A stretch of 64,000 nt of DNA, from positions 4,953,030 to 5,017,029 of the forward strand of contig OU744450.1 of assembly GCA_916610825.1 (NCBI GenBank), written 5' to 3'. The notes beneath the pieces are model-generated. The model was not told where the DNA came from. It did not search any database and saw only the letters and a list, made by a program, of their open reading frames with translations. The translations under genes and the position numbers were made by a program. Source of the stretch: Haliclystus octoradiatus (taxonomy: Eukaryota; Cnidaria; Staurozoa; Stauromedusae; Haliclystidae). Below, piece by piece: positions 1 through 8,947 of the stretch (within the stretch, counting starts at the first letter, position 1; each line of letters begins with the position of its first letter).

Positions 1-1886
1 AACGTAAATAACCGGATGCCCGTCTTGTGTCAAAATACCGGAAACAGCTGTCCCAGACGCATCAGTTGTCAAGGTGACTGCTTTGCTTAACGAGTATGGT
101 TGTACAAGAGGTGTGGAGGCCAAATCTTTTTTGAAGTTGTCAAAAGCTAATTGCGCTGTGTTTGTCCAAACAAAATTCACATCTTGTTTTCTGAGCTCAT
201 TCAAAGCAGCAATTTTGTCAGCAAAATTAGGCACAAGTCTACCAAAAAAATTAACTATTCCTACAAATGATGCTACCTCCTTTTTATTTTTAGGAGGGGC
301 AATGGACAAAACTTTTTCAACAAGGCGAGGGTGAGGTCCGATACCTTCAGCTGAGATACGAAAACCTAAAAAAGTAATTTCAGACACCTCTTGAACGTAT
401 TTGTCTTTGTTGATGGAAAGGCGATGCTGTTTTAATCGCTCCATGATAGCATTAACACGTTTTTGTAAAGAATCGCGAGTGTTGCCAAAAATTAGCACGG
501 CGTCTTGATATGGAAGAATTCCTTTGAGACCGCTGAGAACAGTTTCAATAACGTTTTGAAAAATCGCAGAGCTGTTTTTCATACCCATTTGCAATCGCGT
601 GATCCGAAACAGACCCTTGTGAGTGTTTATCACGGATAAATCTTGCGCTGTTTTATCAATAGCAATTTGCCAATAGGCCGATTTTGGATCAATTTTAGCG
701 AAGAATTTTGCACCATGTATTTTGCTAAAAATTCCCTCTAAGTTTGGAATCGGATATGCATCTGATAGAATTTTATCGTTAATGTGCACGCTAAAATCGA
801 CACACATTCGTAAACCTCCAAAAGGTTTCTTGAACCAAACAATAAGGGAGGAGTTTTCGGTCCCACCTGATTCAATGGGTTTTATGACACCCATGGCCTG
901 CAAGTGCTCAAGCTCAGCGGTAGCAGCATCCTGTAAGGGCAAAGGCACAGGCCGTGCTTGGCAAAATTTTGGTGTCGCGTTAGGTTTTAATTTCATCGTG
1001 GCGATAACATCCTTGATGACGGGTAGAAAATCTGCAGACGAATTGCTACAAGTATAATTAACAGTATTTTTATTTAAAATATCTCTACCTAGTAAGCCAT
1101 AAGGGTTGGAAGATTGTACAACTTGTATGGGCATTGTAAAAGAATTATTAGTGTGATTAGTATTATTACGTTCAACTGTTGCTTTAAGTTCACCTATCGA
1201 TAAAAGTCCACGATCGTCATAAGATTGCAATTTCCTGGTTGATTCAGATAGATCAGGACTCCCAAGATTTTGCCAGATTGCTGTCGAAATAATGGTGCAC
1301 GACGCACCTGTGTCATGCTGCATGGGGACGGTAATATTATTTAATTTTACATCTTCCATAACTTCATTCATGCTATTGATACTTCCTTGTTGATCATCAT
1401 TAATATTCAATAGAAAGTAATCATTGGATTCCATTTCATTTGATTTTTGTACAACTACAGATGACTCTAATGCATAATTAGTATGACTTTGCTTGGCATG
1501 ATTTGAAGTCGTTTGTTTATTATGGTATTGTGACTTACCAGCGGAACGGCAAACGGCACTATAATGCCCTCTTGTACCACAAGCTGAACAGTTTTTACCG
1601 TATGCTGGACATCGTCTTGGTGGATGACGAGAGCCACAGTTCCCACATTCACGCTGATTACCCTGTGTTGACTTGGTGCTGTGTATGGCATCTTGATTTC
1701 CAGATAATTCTGTTGGCTGAAATTGTTGTAGTGAAATGTTGCAGTTGACAAAAGCAGTTGTCTGGTTATATTGCCGCACACGTTCCCGGAGATCTTCGTA
1801 CGTTGCGGTTGGTGTAAGGCGAATGTAATCCAACAGATCTTTACGCAGTTTAACATCAGCAAATGAGTTGATAAAAAACATCTTTT

Positions 1887-2150
1887 TCATTTCTTCGTTG
1901 GGATCTTGTTCATCTTTGAATTTATCGCTATATAAGGAATATCAGCCAGTATCAATGGCCTGACCAGTCTTGTTAATTTTATTAAAGCATCTTCGCCACA
2001 TAGAGAGAGGAACAGATCCGCAATCGGATAACGTTTATTGGCAGGATCATCTGTGAGTGATTTCGTTCGAGCTTTGGCTGCAAATGCTGTAAACCAGGCT
2101 TCTGTTCGTTCTGGATCTGATAGATTCAGTGACTTTAATTTCAAATCCAT
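1887..2150 (-). pseudogene. gypsy gag N-terminal ORF, frameshifted from the rest of gag-pol
   Basis: This ORF starts at an ATG 71 bases downstream of the primer-binding-like site, as expected for gag. The phrase DPERTEAWFTAFAAKARTKS is typical of the matrix/capsid start of animal Ty3/gypsy gag. The frame ends at 1887. Protein similarity continues in the neighbouring frame that carries the zinc knuckle and pol. I read this as an indel rather than programmed frameshifting, because it falls inside the capsid region and not at a gag/pol border. Confidence 0.8.
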
Positions 2151-2220
2151 GATAAATAGCTTATTTGATACTTTGATTTAATAATTGAGTGATGATATAC
2201 TGTATATTGATAATAAATTT

Positions 2221-2235
2221 CACTCGGGGACGCCA
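2221..2235 (-). other. putative tRNA primer-binding site of the gypsy element
   Basis: On the minus strand the sequence is TGGCGTCCCCGAGTG. It begins with TGG, the complement of a tRNA CCA end, and lies directly inside the presumed LTR end and upstream of gag. The tRNA species was not identified. Confidence 0.5.
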
Positions 2236-2238
2236 ATT

Positions 2239-2410
2239 TGTGGTGTCGTTCTAGACAGAGAACACGCTTGCATTATGTCTGAATAGAACTGACTATATTT
2301 CAACATAGATTGCAATTACTATATTAAGATCACATGACTTTAGCAGTTTCACAATAATCACAGTAGGTATTTACATGTTAATAATTAGGTGACTACGTCA
2401 CAGTAGGAAA
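2239..2410 (-). repeat. probable 5' LTR of the gypsy element (outer end uncertain)
   Basis: The side facing gag is fixed by the CA dinucleotide next to the primer-binding site. The outer boundary cannot be set because the matching LTR is outside the window, so the far coordinate is a guess. Confidence 0.35.
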
Positions 2411-2914
2411 CAATACCAACAATGCTATTTCTATGTAAGAAAGACTAACGTTTTTAAGTTTGAATTTGATCCAAGGACATTTTAGTAAGTGAAAATATTG
2501 ATTTTAAATTGAACTTTAAACCATTAATTCAAGATTCGAGCGACCTTCCGCAACATAAACAAACTTGATTATGAAATTTGTTTTATTTTAAAAAAGGGTT
2601 ACCAAGTGTTTGTATTCATAATTATTACACTTCGAAAGGGCGGAAGACGCTCAGGAAGTGTTGATGATCCTTTATTGATGAATGAGCAATGTTTGATATG
2701 TTAAATAGATGCGGTACGAATTGTGAAGTGAAAAATTATTACAACAGAAATCATATTAGGCGAACAAAAGCATCAACCCATCACATGCAGTTTAAAAGTT
2801 GAATTACTTTTAAATTTTCGATTTTATTTGAAAACCTTGTGATAGATTTGTAGAAATTTTGAAATTCAATTGCAACAGAATTTGCACGTTTTCAATAGAT
2901 CAATAACATATATT
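2411..2914. other. AT-rich intergenic stretch, nothing recognised
   Basis: There is no convincing coding frame, RNA gene or repeat boundary here. Part of it may belong to the LTR or to the repeat that follows. Confidence 0.4.
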
Positions 2915-3295
2915 CCCTCCACATTAGAAATCCGGGGGGAGGGGGGTAACTTCCATACTTTTGGTATACGGGGGGGGGGGGGGTAAAATATTAAAGGGTA
3001 CCTTTTTCAAAATGCAGAAAAAAAATTTAGGGTATGCTTAGTCATAAAAATTTTTGGAGGTATCCTTTTGACGCTTTTGCAATTTTTCCATTTTGCAAAA
3101 CAAATTTTGCCTATGAATTTTTACCTTTCCTTTGTTTCGGTTGAATCTGTCATTCATAATAATATAATTGGGGTATCTTTTTCATTATGTGGAAAATTTT
3201 TATGGTCATTCTGCCAAAGTACCATTTGAACAACCCCATCGAAGCGCAATGGAAGTTACCCCCCCGGGTTTGAAATACTCCTGTAAGAAATTCGG
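2915..3295. mobile_element. MITE-like repeat with G/C-run inverted ends
   Basis: The left end carries CCGGGGGGAGGGGGGTAAC then TTCCAT. The right end carries the inverse, ATGGAAGTTACCCCCCCGGG. A long G run sits inside the left arm (2970-2982). A related right-end sequence recurs at 63157-63200 (ATGGAAGTTAC, C run, CCGGAAT, TTACAGGGCTTC). No TSD was defined. The element is non-coding. Confidence 0.6.
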
Positions 3296-3772
3296 GCGAA
3301 TTTAATGCCAAAGATGATTGGTTAAAATTATCAAAATTGAACGAAAAATAAAATTGAAAACCTTCAACATATATATTCAGAGTACAGTTATTTGTGATTC
3401 CATTGCAGTTATTCTTATAAATGCATTCAATCAGTTATATGCTATAAATATAAATACAGTACAAATGAATTAATCTCAATGATGCAACATCAGATATAAC
3501 AGTAATAGTAATATACTATTTATAATATTGAGTAACTTGATAATTTTCAATGTTATACGTAACCAGTCTAAACAAATGCAATGTCCCCCTTCAAGAAACA
3601 GTTTGACAATTTTTTCTCGAAATATTTGTCAAAATTTATGTATTGTTTCCTCTTTAATTTAACAAGAGAAATAGTTTTCAATGTATTTGAATGTGCTATA
3701 CCAAAACGAATAAATATAGTGGATTGAATCGTAGACAAATGTTTCATAATAATCCGTTCAAAATGATTAATG
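3296..3772. other. AT-rich stretch, 3' flank of the secreted-protein gene
   Basis: No supported gene. It should contain the 3' UTR of the minus-strand gene ending at 3773. Confidence 0.4.
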
Positions 3773-5548
3773 TTAAGATATTTCCACAAACATTTCAAAT
3801 GTTGTCTTTCCAGAATTGTTTAATTCTGATCTATTATAGTAGTCTTCATCATACCAAAATGAATACTGTTGGTTTTTATCCAATTGAAAACAATCACGAG
3901 TGGATATAAACGTTGTATTAATGCCATCACACTCATATTCAGAAAAGTCTTCTTTGTCAGCAATGATTTCACCACGAATGTCTTTCACTAACATCATTTT
4001 GTTTGCGCGAGGACGTTTTAAATAACATCCAAACGGCATTGGTGGCACAGACCCACATGTCACTCCGCCGCAAATGTGATTCAATCGTATTCTGTAGCAT
4101 CCAGTTCGTAAGATGAAATAAAAACTACCCGGCTTGTCATCCTTTGCTTCAACATCAATCGAATTTAGAGCTGCATTGATGTATTCTGAAATGAAAGTTG
4201 TATTTACATACATAACATAACGAATATAGAGTGTTGAGTTGAGAATGATATTGAAGGCACTGGAAAAATCACTGTACTAGCACAATGTTATCAAAATGAA
4301 GTAAGTAACCTAGCATAATCAAACACTCCTGCCAAAAACAACTACAGCAACAACTGCAACGGCAACAACAATGCTTTGGCAACAGTAACACCAATAACAC
4401 CATACAAAAAATAACGGCGGAATCAAAACAAAAACTTTCGACAACATAGCAGAAGCAGCAATAACAACAGCAATGGGAAATAGATAATATCACAAGATGA
4501 ATTGTGCAGTTTGGGGAAAACAGAAAGTAAAGATTCAACCTTGTTTCAAATTTCGCGAGTGCCTTCACATATATCACATACCCAACAATAGAGTCCACTC
4601 ATGAGTAATTAAAAATCAAAAATTTTTCTTAACTTGTTGTACTAAGTGACTTGATAACTTTGCTAGTTTTCTTTCGATAATCGGTAAGTATTTTTTGAGA
4701 AATAAGCAGTTCAAAAAATGAGAATTTCCAATCTTAAAAAACGGAGAATGAAAATTAAGTTACATCATACTGTAAAAATTTCTATCACGACGTGTTGAGC
4801 GCGATACGTTCGCCACAACAATCGAGCATCGAGCATTCGTCCATCCAGCAACTTGATTTCCGAATATTTCGTTCTTACAAACCTAAAATTATTACTAACC
4901 TTATTTTCGTTTTTTTTTTTTTTTAAAATGTACTTACGAATGGTTAATTGATAATTGTAGTGATATTATCGAGCTCACTACTTGTGAAATTTTTACAGTA
5001 TGACGTCACTTTACTTTCATTCTCCATTATTCAAGATTTTAAAATCTCACTTTTTGAAATGGTTATTTCTCAAAAAATATTTACCCGTTTATCGCAAAAA
5101 CTTGGCAAAGTAATCAAGTCACTTAGTACAACAAGTAAGGGTAAAAATCTTGATTTTCGATTTTTTATGAGTCGACTCTATTATACTTACTTTTTTCGAC
5201 ATAGTTTGAATATTCTTTCACGACTAGAATACCATCCTCGTTGAATTCTTCATTTGCTTTGGTTTTAAACAGCTGACATGTAACATTTGTAATGCTTCCA
5301 CCAACAACATTCATAGATAACAATTGAGATTTAGCGGAGAATATCATCGTACATCTTCCCCTCGTTGTGTTAGAATAGATTTCCAATGGTTGCGCCGTGT
5401 AAAACATGCCAATTTCAGTTTACAAGTTTTGCCCATATGTCGTACGCCTTGACATAGTTTGGCAATCTCCCATACAAGCTGCCACAAAATGAAGCAAGAG
5501 AAAGCAAACTGCATACTTTAAAATGATGCATTTTAATAGCGGCGTCAT
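3773..5548 (-). pseudogene. two-exon gene for an unrecognised secreted Cys-containing protein, with an in-frame stop
   Basis: Exon 1 is 5191-5548 and starts MTPLLKCIILKYAVCFLLLH, a clear signal peptide. It ends at a donor reading AAAAAA then GTAAGT. Exon 2 is 3773-4185 after the acceptor TTTCATTTCAG. The phases agree (one base plus two). Without the stop the product would be about 255 residues, with several Cys and N-glycosylation sequons (NTT, NRS), so it is probably extracellular. A TAA at 5420-5422 is codon 43. The frame continues coding-like on both sides, for example FYTAQPLEIYSNTTRGRC. It could be a pseudogene, a null allele, a sequence error, or a wrong start with a true start at the Met at 5407. 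The compact beta-rich look is compatible with a CUB-like domain, but I do not recognise the family. The intron holds a MITE. Confidence 0.6.
4582..5184. mobile_element. MITE in the intron of the secreted-protein gene
   Basis: Long imperfect inverted ends share AGAGTCSACTCAT then AAAAATC. Farther in, TTTTTGAGAAATAA on the left faces TTATTTCTCAAAAAA on the right, and ACTAAGTGACTTGAT faces ATCAAGTCACTTAGT. The right end stops only six bases from the exon 1 splice donor. Similar end sequences (GAGTCGACCCTA) occur near 43900. Confidence 0.7.
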
Positions 5549-5700
5549 GTTATAGCAGATATAATTTCGCTTGTATAAACGATAAGCAGTGCGTATACAT
5601 CTGCATTCACTGAAGTTAACATATATTAATTGAACAAAATTATAGACCTGCTCAAGTGGGTGAAATCACTGTGGTCTAATTTTCATGTTTTGTCTCTTTG
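5549..5700. other. short spacer, likely promoter region of the secreted-protein gene
   Basis: It lies between the minus-strand start codon at 5548 and the decayed end of the BEL/Pao element. No specific promoter element was identified. Confidence 0.35.
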
Positions 5701-6082
5701 TTATGCCGTGAATTAAAATAATAACGAGGCAAGACGAACGAGGCAACGAGTGAATCAGATGATTGAATTGCAGCTGCCACGATTTAACATGGAAACTGTC
5801 TCGGATGTAATTAAAATTCGTCATCAGAGGATGGGTAAAGTGGTTATGAGTTGACTAAATTTGTTGCCTCGTATACCAGGGTTCGTCATTGTTCTTCAGT
5901 AAATGCGATATGGCCAGTTACGACACCTAGTGCGTTTTTTATACTCTTGATGAGTGACTCTACTGCATCGTTCATATGGCTGGCAGTATAGGCGTGTTGA
6001 ATTTCCACTCCACATCCACCTTGTTCTCAGAGCAAAAATGTGCCATTTTTTCCTTTTAAAAATCCTTGATCATCTCTCTTAT
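5700..6082 (-). mobile_element. BEL/Pao element, integrase C-terminal fragment (lower part of a split element)
   Basis: Minus-strand translation gives MNDAVESLIKSIKNALG followed by YEATNLVNS, the usual C-terminal part of a Pao-type integrase. Frame changes and stops are present. The fragment joins the integrase core above 8948 across a 7-bp duplication (CTCTTAT), so both pieces belong to one element split by the insertion at 6083-8947. Confidence 0.8.
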
Positions 6083-7497
6083 CATAGATTATAGAATACA
6101 GGGATTGGCAACTCTATTGTTCTCGGCCGCGCGGTCAGATTATGTCGAATTTGGCGCGAACGGAGTCACGTGATCTTGAGCCGACACAAGATTACAACGA
6201 TGCGGTCAAAACCTTGTAATCTTCGTAACTTGCATATTATAATATCCTACGTTGCTCAATATTTTTTTGAAGTTTTATTTTTTGACAATGTTAAATAGAG
6301 CTTACTTTAAATGTCCATGACAATTTAATTACGTTTAAACAAAATAGCGAGTATATATGGCCAATTTAATTCACCATGTTTTGCGGCACATTTCACCAAA
6401 ATATTGTTTTGATCACTTTTGCAATTTGCAAATTAATGTTTGTAACTTTGAAAAAGAAAATGTATGTTATTGTCGTGATTGAATTAATCTACAAGTACAC
6501 TTATAACTAACAAATCAAAATCAAGCTGAAATGTTCACTAGAAAATAATTGCGCTTCTAAATGAGAGGAATACAGTTTACAGCTAGGCGGCCTATATAGG
6601 TTTACGACATACAAGTAGCACAAAATACACTCAACAATTTTCATCACATAACAAATAATCCGTATAGTGTATGTATCACAGCAGAGGGAATGAATACACT
6701 ACAATAATTTAGCAAGCAACACACAGAATGAACAAGATATGGTACAAATATCGATAACTGGTTGGTTTGGTGAATTAAAACACTTGTAAAAATATTCAGC
6801 GTCGATGAATTACATTTATAATTACGTTATGTTACACTCACATTTACAATGAATTTTATATAATATCAAATTATGGATGTTCACCTTATGAGTTATTATG
6901 AGTTTGCTTTTAATTTGTTCCTTAGCGATTTCTTTTTCAATTCCAGTTTCTCTTTTAAGTTACAAGCAGTAAGCCCATGTCGTTCGTGTATGAAAATTAT
7001 CTCACTTCATATAATAAATTATAATAATATCTTGTAGACAAATAAAAAATAAAATCATCAGTATTGATTGTTATCTTCTAAACCAGAGTGTTGTGCTGCT
7101 ACATCCCAGGTAGATTAAACTTTTGGGATTTGCAAAACATTCAAGCGTGTTTGCTTCAAGAGTCCATCTGATCTCCTTATGGATAACTTACGAAATTCTT
7201 TTTCACAGTTCCACAACAATAATAAATAGACTTTCCGAAGGTGCTCATCCACGCAATGAATTTCAGATAGATGTTTTTATCCCTGCCGAGCAGATTTGTA
7301 GGGAATAGATCAAAATTGTTGAATATATTTGACACATCTCCAGAAATGTCCAAAACAAATATTTACTCATTCGTAGTAACTTTTGAGAAGAACCTTCATC
7401 TTCATCGATTCGGTGGATAATTTTATATCAGTGTGTTTTGATCGTGTGTGAAGGGTTACTGACCCCGTTAAACAACCTTTAGTTTTCCAAATCCTAC

Positions 7498-7506
7498 AGC
7501 AATATT
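7498..7506. repeat. 9-bp target-site duplication, left copy
   Basis: AGCAATATT lies immediately before the left inverted repeat and is repeated exactly at 8576-8584. Confidence 0.85.
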
Positions 7507-8575
7507 ACGTCTATCGAGCTGGCCGCACCACTTTCTTCGATGTAGATCATTTTGGTCTTAAAAGTTTGATCACAGCCTGATCAAACTTGATCAGTATGTT
7601 ATATTTTTTGATCAGCTTTGATCAGCGAGTTATAAGCGAATTCAAGATGTACGGCTGGCTCAACACCGAAAATCCGAACGACATAAAATAATAAACCGAA
7701 TTTGGTATCAAAAGTTTGATCACGCCCTGATCATTACTGATCAAAACTTTTTTTTCCATAATTATAATTATTGAGCGTGCAATCGGCAATTTAGCTTCTG
7801 GTGCGGCCAAATCAACACCAAAATTTCGAAAACGAGGTTATAATCATCCGAACTCTACGAATTTGGTATCAAAAGTTTGATCACGCCCTGATCATTACTG
7901 ATCAAAACTTTTTTTTCCGTAATTATAATTATTGAGCGTGCAATCGGCAATTTAGCTTCTGGTGCGGCCAAATCAACACCAAAATTTCGAAAACGAGGTT
8001 ATAATCATCCGAACTCTACGAATTTGGTATCAAAAGTTTGATAATGCCCTGATCATTACTGATCAAAACTTTTTTTTCCGTAATTATAATTATTGAGCGT
8101 GCAATCGGCAATTTAGCTTCTGGTGCGGCCAAATCAACACCAAAATTTCGAAAACGAGGTTATAATCATCCGAACTCTATGAATTTGGTATCAAAAGTTT
8201 GATCACGCCCTGATCATTACTGATCAAAACTTTTTTTTGCATAATTATAATTATTGAGCGTGCAATCGGCAATTTAGCTTCTGGTGCGGCCAAATCAACA
8301 CCAAAATTTCGAAAACGAGGTTATAATCATCCGAACTCTACGAATTTGGTATCAAAAGTTTGATCACGCCCTGATCATTACTGATCGAAACTTTGTTTTC
8401 CATAATTATAATTATTGAGCGTGCAATCGGCAATTTAGCTTCTGGTGCGGCCAAATCAACACCAAAATTTCGAAAACGAGGTTATAATCATCCGAACTCT
8501 ACGAATTTGGTATCAAAAGTTTGATCATGCCCTGATCTACATCGAAGAAAGTGGTGCGGCCAGCTCGATAGACGT
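7507..8575. mobile_element. 1.07-kb TIR element filled with a 161-bp tandem repeat
   Basis: The 43-bp ends are perfect inverted repeats (7507-7549 and 8533-8575), starting ACGTCTATCGAGCTGGCCGC. A 9-bp duplication (AGCAATATT) flanks them. A 9-bp duplication is typical of Mutator-like elements, so a non-autonomous Mutator-type element is my best guess. The interior is almost entirely the tandem array described separately. There is no coding capacity. Confidence 0.9.
7701..8532. repeat. 161-bp tandem repeat, five full units plus a partial
   Basis: Units starting TTTGGTATCAAAAGTTTGAT begin at about 7701, 7862, 8023, 8184, 8345 and 8506, exactly 161 bp apart. The units are nearly identical. Each contains TGATCA palindromes, a T run, and TTCTGGTGCGGCCAAATC. 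The GGTGCGGCC in that motif matches the inside of the terminal inverted repeat, so the array probably grew from subterminal sequence. Confidence 0.95.
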
Positions 8576-8584
8576 AGCAATATT
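8576..8584. repeat. 9-bp target-site duplication, right copy
   Basis: AGCAATATT directly after the right inverted repeat, identical to 7498-7506. Confidence 0.85.
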
Positions 8585-8947
8585 AGCATTAACGTAAACT
8601 TCTCTGTAGGCGCGCTTTTCTAAACTTTCACCGATAGAGTTCGCCATTTTCTTCATCGCCTTTCACGTTTAAGAAATTCGAGGTACTGAAAATCATTGCT
8701 ATTTAATTGACCATCCATTGCAAAATAATGAAATAATCAAGTGTACTTTACTAGCCAGCTTGAAGATATGAACGATGATAATAAAATGAGTAGAACAGTC
8801 GACCGCGTTGTTGTAATGACACTTATGATGAAAATTTGTCACAAAATTCTGTGACGGCTCAAGAACACGTGTTTCTGGTAAATCTCAAACAAAAACATAT
8901 TTAGTGCCCAGACCTTAGTTACCAATCCCTTTATTCTATAATCTATG

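Larger units (their letters stand above)
1..2240 (-). mobile_element. Ty3/gypsy LTR retrotransposon, 5' part (gag, protease, RT), runs off the left edge
   Basis: Read on the minus strand, one frame is open from 1941 to base 1. In order it encodes a gag tail, a Cys/His zinc-knuckle region (about 1660-1560), an aspartic protease with the core DTGAS (about 1305), and a reverse transcriptase with FAKIDPKSAYWQI (about 690-650), followed by the start of the RNase H region (TTDASG near base 60). The gag N-terminus (1887-2150) lies in a different frame, so gag carries a frameshift around 1890-1940. The RT catalytic box reads YQDA at 499-510 instead of YQDD, so the second catalytic Asp is lost by one base. 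A primer-binding-like TGGCGTCCCC sits at 2221-2235, three bases from the presumed LTR end at 2239. The rest of pol and the 3' LTR are outside the window. The class assignment is firm; an active copy is unlikely. Confidence 0.93.
6083..8947. mobile_element. 2.9-kb non-autonomous TIR transposon inserted in the BEL/Pao integrase
   Basis: The left end is CATAGATTATAGAATA then CAGGGATTGG (from 6083). The right end is its inverse, ending at 8947. The duplication CTCTTAT flanks it at 6076-6082 and 8948-8954. The host element's reading continues on both sides, which independently confirms the boundaries. No transposase-like ORF was found. It carries the satellite-bearing element at 7507-8575. The superfamily is uncertain; 7-bp duplications are unusual, so the true one may be 8 bp with a mismatch. 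Confidence 0.85.

Noticed and set aside
4269-4598. Cys-rich minus-strand ORF
   Set aside because: Composition comes from CAA/GCA-type simple repeats within intron and MITE sequence.
7701-8505. Regular repeats as a CRISPR array
   Set aside because: Units are contiguous 161-bp tandem copies with no variable spacers, inside a transposon in an animal genome.
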